A DNA stretch of 58,186 nt, from NCBI GenBank assembly GCA_019307945.1, contig JAFDIS010000016.1:1-58186 (forward strand), given 5' to 3'. Of this stretch, positions 54,268-58,186 are shown in pieces. The position numbers and the translations under genes are program-made. Positions within the stretch are counted from its first letter, which is position 1. Every line of letters starts with the position of its first letter. Under the pieces are notes generated by a model. It saw nothing but the letters and a program-made list of their open reading frames with translations, did no database searches and was not told the origin of the DNA. Source of the stretch: Deltaproteobacteria bacterium. GTDB taxonomy: Bacteria; Desulfobacterota; DSM-4660; Desulfatiglandales; Desulfatiglandaceae.

Positions 54268-55206
54268 ATGATGGAACGGATCTTTCCTTTTCAACGATAC
54301 CGGCAAAACCCGATTCTCACCAAATCGGATGTTCCCTATGCATGCAATACGGTATTCAATGCCGCGGCGTGCAGGTTCAAGGATCAGTATTTGCTCATCC
54401 TGCGCATCGAGGACCAGGCCGGGAAAAGTCACTTCACCCTGGCCCGGTCGGGGGATGGGAGAAATTTTAAAATCGACCCCCAGCCCTGGGTGACCCCTGA
54501 CACAGACCCCCGCTGGGAGCCTTACGAGCGCTACGGCATCGAGGATCCGCGCGTGACCCGGATTGGAGATGAATATTTCATCACATATACCGCCTTCGGC
54601 CCCTTCGGACCGCGGGTGGCCATCGGCAAGACTTCCGACTTCGTGGGATTCGAGCGGGTGAGCCTGGCCACTGAAGTGGACAACAAGGACGCCGTGCTCT
54701 TTCCGGAAAGGATCCGGGGCGATTACGTAATGCTGGATCGACCTTCCGGGGTGGGTCGAAGGGGTGGGTCGATATGGATAACCTATTCGCCGGACCTGGT
54801 TCACTGGGGGAGGGCCCGGGCCATCCTGGCTCCGGAGCCCGGGTGGAGCAACTCACGCCTCGGAATCTGTACTCCGCCTATCCGCACGCATGAAGGCTGG
54901 CTCACCCTCTATCACGGGGTTAGGGAGACAGCCGGGGGGAAACTCTATCGCATGGGCGTTCTGCTACTGGACCTTCATGACCCGGCGAAGATAGTGGGTT
55001 ATTCTCCCTATTTCATTTTCGGCCCCGAGGAGATCTATGAACGGGTGGGAGACGTGCCCAACGTGATCTTCGCATGCGGCTTGCTTCCCGAGGATGACGG
55101 AACGGTCAAGATGTACTACGGTGCCGCGGACACATGCATCGCCCTTGCAGAGGCGCGCCTCGAAGACCTGGTACGAATCTGCCTCGGTGTCTCACACCTA
55201 GGATGA
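54268..55206 (+). CDS. GH130 family glycoside phosphorylase (mannoside-type)
   Basis: The 312 residues form a five-bladed propeller of GH130 type, with the key YGIEDPRVTRIGDEYFITYT block whose Asp acts as acid, plus NTVFNAAACRF and MYYGAADTCIALAEA. Family members phosphorolyse beta-mannosides (beta-1,4 or beta-1,2 mannooligosaccharides). Coupled to a GT4 transferase it may belong to a reserve or surface mannan route rather than diet degradation; that is inference. AAGGAG lies eight bases before ATG 54268, with a second ATG right after. Confidence 0.87.
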   Translation: MMERIFPFQRYRQNPILTKSDVPYACNTVFNAAACRFKDQYLLILRIEDQAGKSHFTLARSGDGRNFKIDPQPWVTPDTDPRWEPYERYGIEDPRVTRIGDEYFITYTAFGPFGPRVAIGKTSDFVGFERVSLATEVDNKDAVLFPERIRGDYVMLDRPSGVGRRGGSIWITYSPDLVHWGRARAILAPEPGWSNSRLGICTPPIRTHEGWLTLYHGVRETAGGKLYRMGVLLLDLHDPAKIVGYSPYFIFGPEEIYERVGDVPNVIFACGLLPEDDGTVKMYYGAADTCIALAEARLEDLVRICLGVSHLG

Positions 55207-55207
55207 A

Positions 55208-55226
55208 CGTTTCAAATTTTGATGAG
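55208..55226. repeat. 19-bp motif shared with the window start
   Basis: CGTTTCAAATTTTGATGAG is the exact inverse of 186-204. It begins one base after the GH130 stop and marks the boundary between GC-rich sequence and the AT-rich cassette. Confidence 0.6.
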
Positions 55227-55257
55227 ATATTTTTTCATGCGTATCAAGCAAACATAT

Positions 55258-55274
55258 AGTGATCTTCGATCACT
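55258..55274. promoter_or_regulatory. Short hairpin AGTGATC-TTC-GATCACT
   Basis: A perfect 7-bp stem with a 3-base loop just inside the cassette edge, overlapping the start of the 97-bp repeat. Possible operator or weak terminator after the GH130 gene. Confidence 0.4.
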
Positions 55275-55367
55275 GCTGTCCAAAAACAAGGAATTTCTAA
55301 GAGTATCACCTGATATTTCAATATGTTAGAACACCGAGATAATGTTCTGGGAAATTAGGTTATCGCC
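55271..55367. repeat. 97-bp direct repeat flanking the AT-rich cassette, copy A
   Basis: It aligns without gaps to 57957-58053 with ten mismatches, in the same orientation. The central 37 bases, from ATTTCTAAGAGTATCACC onward, are identical. The rest of the gap to 55526 holds no recognisable gene. Confidence 0.85.
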
Positions 55368-55526
55368 CTGCGCTTCCTGGTAATAAAGCTGGAGAAGTGA
55401 CTGGTCGCCATTTTTTTAAGTCTGTTTTTCAAATAGCAAAAATTGCTTTTAGAAGGCAACATCAGAACATTTTCATTGCCCTTGACAGTGTGGCTATAAA
55501 ACAGTCGGCGATGATAATCGCATGAT

Positions 55527-55755
55527 TTGTTCAGGACTCCCTATCTTAGGGCCTTCAGCAGCAATGGCCAGAGCACAAGCCTGTGCTCTGGCCAGGGCAT
55601 AGCCATGGACAGAGGCCATGATCCGAGACGTCAATGCCGGTGGAAAACGCCCTCCCGGCCCCCTTAACGACAAGGACCCTAATGTCTCTATCATTGTCCA
55701 GCTGAATAAGCGCCTAATTCAGTTCCTTAGCCATTTCCGAAACGGTTTTATAAGA
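55527..55755 (-). pseudogene. Decayed enoyl-CoA hydratase/isomerase
   Basis: Reading the minus strand from 55755: SYKTVSEMAKELN, then an in-frame TAG (55714-55716) where the family has Gln, then ALIQLDNDRDIRVLVVKGAG and RAFSTGIDVSD, a textbook crotonase N-terminus. The next about 30 codons are gone and the frame shifts to VHGYALARAQACALAIAAEG with PKIGSPEQ. A stop, a deletion and a frameshift make it clearly dead. It precedes the acyl-CoA dehydrogenase end by about 60 bp. Confidence 0.8.
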
Positions 55756-55817
55756 GGTTCTTCCCATCTTTTGGAAATAGCGGTCGGTTAGAAACGAATT
55801 ACAAGCCCTGTTGATCC

Positions 55818-57035
55818 TTATCTATCCATTATATAGGGATAATAGCTCTGGACCACATCCAAACGCGCAAGTTGACCGCCGCCCAGCCATAGCTGGATGA
55901 TCTTGCTATCCCTAAGGTATTTCTCCACGTGATATTCTCTCACATACCCGTATGAACCCATAAGTTCCATGGCCCTGTTGCAGACCATCTCGGTCACATC
56001 ACAGGCATATACCTTTGTAGCACTGGCCTGGGCCATTAGGAAATCATCACCAGGACTACCATATTTCTTGCGATTATTGAACATGGTGGCCACTGAAAGA
56101 TAATAGGCACGGGCAGACTCAATGCCGATGGCCATGTCTGCGATCATAGCCGCCTGGAGAGAATGGTTCCGAACAGGTTTTCCTCCATAGGATCTGGTCG
56201 CTGTATATTCCGTAATAATCTCCAGGACCGCCTGGGCATTGCCCAGGGTCATGGGGGCGCTGGTAAGCCTGCCCCAGCTGACGTTGTTCCTAAATAGCTT
56301 CCAGTCAATGCCAGGCCCCCCGGCCCGGTATTCCTTGGGCACCCGCACATTATCGAAGTAAATGGCCGCATTGACATCCGTCACCCTCATACCCATCTTA
56401 TCTTCCGGTTTCCCAAAGGAGAGCCCGGGGGTATCTTTGGGAACGTAGATCAGGGCCACGCCCTCTTCCTTCTGACCGGGATCAGTAGTGCATACAACAC
56501 AGTAAAGGTCGGCAACGCTCGCGCCACTGGGCCACATCTTCTCACCGTTGATGACCCATTCGTCCCCCTCCAGTTTGGCCCTGGTACGGATAGTAAGACC
56601 TTGCTCTGCTGCATCTTCGATATTGCAGCCCCCTGCCGGCTCGGTGATGGCCAAACAGCCGCACCGAGGGGTATCTTCACAAAACATGGGCGTAAACTTG
56701 TCCATAATGACCGTATTCCGTGCACCCATGGCCGCTGCCATGCACCACGGAATAATGAGGGAGTGCAAAGAAAGTCCACTGTCCGCCCGGGATATTTCCT
56801 CGGATATGGCACATATCGTAGCCGCCGACCTGATGCCCAGGCCCCCGTATCTCGGAGAAAAGCCTCGCTTCTGAACGCCAAGCTTCACCAGGCCCCCATA
56901 CGCCTTCTCAAAGGCAGCATAATCCTCATCCAGTTGCATTCGCAAAGGCATCACTTCTTTGTCAATGTATTTGCGGATGGTCGTCAAAAAAGCGAGATCT
57001 TCCTCCGATGTGATAAACTCCCCATACCTTTTCAT
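55818..57035 (-). CDS. Acyl-CoA dehydrogenase lacking the canonical catalytic Glu
   Basis: A 405-residue acyl-CoA dehydrogenase by fold: SEEISRADSGLSLHSL, AITEPAGGCNIEDAAEQG, GEKMWPSGASVADLY, MGSYGYVREYHVEKYLRDSK. At the usual base position the motif is IIQLWLGGGQ, with Leu for Glu. The alternative base site is Gly in NNVSWGRLTSA. Special-substrate members such as alicyclic-acyl-CoA dehydrogenases use other acidic residues, so it may handle such a substrate; this is inference. AAAGGAGGTAGTTTGT precedes the ATG. It is probably controlled by the GntR gene 108 bp upstream. Base composition is AT-richer than the main region. Confidence 0.88.
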   Translation of the reverse strand: MKRYGEFITSEEDLAFLTTIRKYIDKEVMPLRMQLDEDYAAFEKAYGGLVKLGVQKRGFSPRYGGLGIRSAATICAISEEISRADSGLSLHSLIIPWCMAAAMGARNTVIMDKFTPMFCEDTPRCGCLAITEPAGGCNIEDAAEQGLTIRTRAKLEGDEWVINGEKMWPSGASVADLYCVVCTTDPGQKEEGVALIYVPKDTPGLSFGKPEDKMGMRVTDVNAAIYFDNVRVPKEYRAGGPGIDWKLFRNNVSWGRLTSAPMTLGNAQAVLEIITEYTATRSYGGKPVRNHSLQAAMIADMAIGIESARAYYLSVATMFNNRKKYGSPGDDFLMAQASATKVYACDVTEMVCNRAMELMGSYGYVREYHVEKYLRDSKIIQLWLGGGQLARLDVVQSYYPYIMDR

Positions 57036-57143
57036 ACAAACTACCTCCTTTCATCAACACATAGCTTTGCAATATGAATCACAGTGACACAACTTCCCCT
57101 CGCGGCGCATGTCCACCACCTATTACCCTTCTTTCCCCTTGGC

Positions 57144-57818
57144 CTATTTCTCCTGTTTTTCTCCCCGTTGTGCTCTCTCGTCAATAAGGGCTGTCAAGAT
57201 ATGATCCTTTACCGCATTCTCCGCCTCTTGAGGGTCCCCCCCTCTCAGCGCATCAATAATTTTCACATGGCTGCTGACAGCATGCTCAATATCGTGCATG
57301 AAATAATACGAGGTAACCCTCGGTCTTACATATCGTTTTCGCAGGTTCCCAATAAGATCAATCAGTATCTTGTTACCACAAGCCGAAACAAATACCTCAT
57401 GGAATCGACAATGGGTGATTGTATATCCATTAATTGAATAGCCTGTTACCTCCTCTTCCATTTCTTTTATAAGTTCATCCAGTTGGCTAAAATGCCACTC
57501 TGTCAGCAGGGGGACGGCGAGCCTTGCGGCAAGACCTTCAAGACTGGCCACAACAACCGTTGTGTCGTTCAGCTCTTCAAGGCTGATATCGCTCACATAG
57601 GCCCCTTTTCTTGGAATGCGAATGACAAGACCTTCCCGTTCAAGGACACCCAGCGCCTCTCTTATAGGGGACCTGCTTGTCTCAAATATCCTCTGGAGGC
57701 GCGGTTCGCTCAGCTTTTCCCCCTGTTTGAGCTTGCCGCTGGCAATAGCCTCTCTCAGGGAATTGCTGATCTCTTCCACAAGCAACCGGGGCCTCTTGAA
57801 ATGTACCTTCTGCCTCAT
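57144..57818 (-). CDS. GntR-family regulator, FCD ligand-binding type
   Basis: The 224 residues contain the GntR winged helix (LREAIASGKLKQGEKLSEPR, then SRSPIREALGVLEREGLVIR) and a helical FCD domain with His/Asp metal-site residues (CRFHEVFV, HDIEHAVSSHVKIIDAL). FCD regulators sense organic acids or acyl-CoAs. ATG 57818 (MRQKVHFKRP) is preferred; an upstream TTG at 57839 is open too. The palindrome TATTGTCGACAATA directly before the ATG fits the FadR-type T-GT...AC-A operator and implies autoregulation. It likely controls the acyl-CoA dehydrogenase downstream. Confidence 0.9.
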   Translation of the reverse strand: MRQKVHFKRPRLLVEEISNSLREAIASGKLKQGEKLSEPRLQRIFETSRSPIREALGVLEREGLVIRIPRKGAYVSDISLEELNDTTVVVASLEGLAARLAVPLLTEWHFSQLDELIKEMEEEVTGYSINGYTITHCRFHEVFVSACGNKILIDLIGNLRKRYVRPRVTSYYFMHDIEHAVSSHVKIIDALRGGDPQEAENAVKDHILTALIDERAQRGEKQEK

Positions 57819-57820
57819 AA

Positions 57821-57834
57821 TATTGTCGACAATA
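57821..57834. promoter_or_regulatory. GntR/FadR-type operator palindrome
   Basis: TATTGTCGACAATA is a perfect 14-bp palindrome two bases upstream of the regulator's ATG. TTGTCGACAA matches the FadR-subfamily TNGTnnnACNA pattern. Confidence 0.65.
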
Positions 57835-57956
57835 GACAATTTTGCCCAACCCTGTCAAATCTAAAATCCGGTGTTGCTTTTGCTGATAGAAATCATCTGT
57901 TGCATGAAATGGTTGTGGGCCAGACTACGATAACCATTTAAAATTACTATAAAAAT

Positions 57957-58053
57957 CACTATTGTCTAAAAACAAGAGATTTCTAAGAGTATCACCTGAT
58001 ATTTCAATATGTTAGGACACAGAGACAGTGTTCTGGGAAATTAGGTTGTCGCC
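57957..58053. repeat. 97-bp direct repeat flanking the AT-rich cassette, copy B
   Basis: Partner of 55271-55367. It lies upstream of the GntR gene; no gene was seen from 57840 to the window end, and sequence after about 58053 turns GC-richer again. Confidence 0.85.
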
Positions 58054-58186
58054 AATCGGCCATGCTGTCCAATGGATATCAACCCGGGGCCTCGGGTTGA
58101 GTGGGACTTTAACCCACCTGAAACGTGTGCTGCCAGGCACACACTATGGGCCTGTCCGACTTCCCTGCGCCCGTTCGTCACAGCCG

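Noticed and set aside
55271-58053. Insertion sequence or composite transposon
   Set aside because: No transposase frame or remnant and no clear inverted ends at the repeats, so it is kept as a repeat-flanked cassette only.

Overview
The window looks like a chromosome segment of a GC-rich, anaerobic, fatty- or aromatic-acid-oxidising bacterium, most likely a Desulfobacterota (deltaproteobacterial) sulfate reducer or syntroph. This is inferred from gene content, not from a marker gene. There are three acyl-CoA ligases, three acyl-CoA dehydrogenases, several crotonases, a 3-hydroxyacyl-CoA dehydrogenase, a thiolase with its DUF35 partner, an NDP-forming acyl-CoA synthetase subunit, a Geobacter-like short type IV pilin, a tandem-duplicated UvrA and a KaiC/KaiB/histidine-kinase operon. 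No rRNA, tRNA, CRISPR array or transposase gene was seen.

Layout. 1-7 kb: dispersed repeats, an EamA-type exporter and a 1760-residue double UvrA. 7-13 kb: a broken CobW-type GTPase gene, then a minus-strand run of thiolase, DUF35, CoA-binding acyl-CoA synthetase and a PLP-dependent decarboxylase. 13-18.9 kb: glnS, an MBL hydrolase, an AT-rich EAL-CZB gene with a 20-bp palindrome near one possible start, a CMD/AhpD-like gene and a DUF1847 gene. 19-24.8 kb: a plus-strand acyl-CoA operon (ligase, dehydrogenase, Fe-S flavoprotein, ligase) facing a PaaG-like crotonase.

24.9-29.4 kb is an eroded defence-type island on the minus strand. It holds remnants of a DUF499 ATPase, a DUF1156 DNA methylase (two copies of its first codons) and a large helicase. 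Interleaved with these are an apparently intact AlbA_2 (Schlafen-like) protein, a MazF/PemK-like toxin with a likely antitoxin, and a TIGR04255 protein. GC-rich palindromic elements sit at two of the deletion junctions and inside the helicase remnant.

29.7-41 kb returns to CoA metabolism: MBL, acyl-CoA dehydrogenase, hydroxyacyl-CoA dehydrogenase, a twice-frameshifted enoyl-CoA hydratase, a ligase, an amidohydrolase, a CoA-transferase remnant, two SDRs around an XRE-cupin regulator with a plausible shared operator, and an alkylglycerone-phosphate-synthase-like flavoprotein. 41-47.5 kb: ogt, a lysophospholipase-like hydrolase, a pilin, a tandem repeat region and the kaiC-kaiB-kinase operon. 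47.8-55.2 kb: a cation-efflux protein, a DUF6765 protein, a DksA-type zinc-finger protein, a FapA-type protein with an added zinc ribbon and coiled coil, and a GT4 glycosyltransferase coupled to a GH130 phosphorylase.

55.2-58.1 kb is a visibly AT-richer cassette. It carries a decayed crotonase, an unusual acyl-CoA dehydrogenase and an FCD-type GntR regulator with a palindromic operator, and it is flanked by 97-bp direct repeats about 90 % identical. Gene decay recurs across the window: CobW, crotonases, CoA-transferase, DUF499, DUF1156 and helicase.
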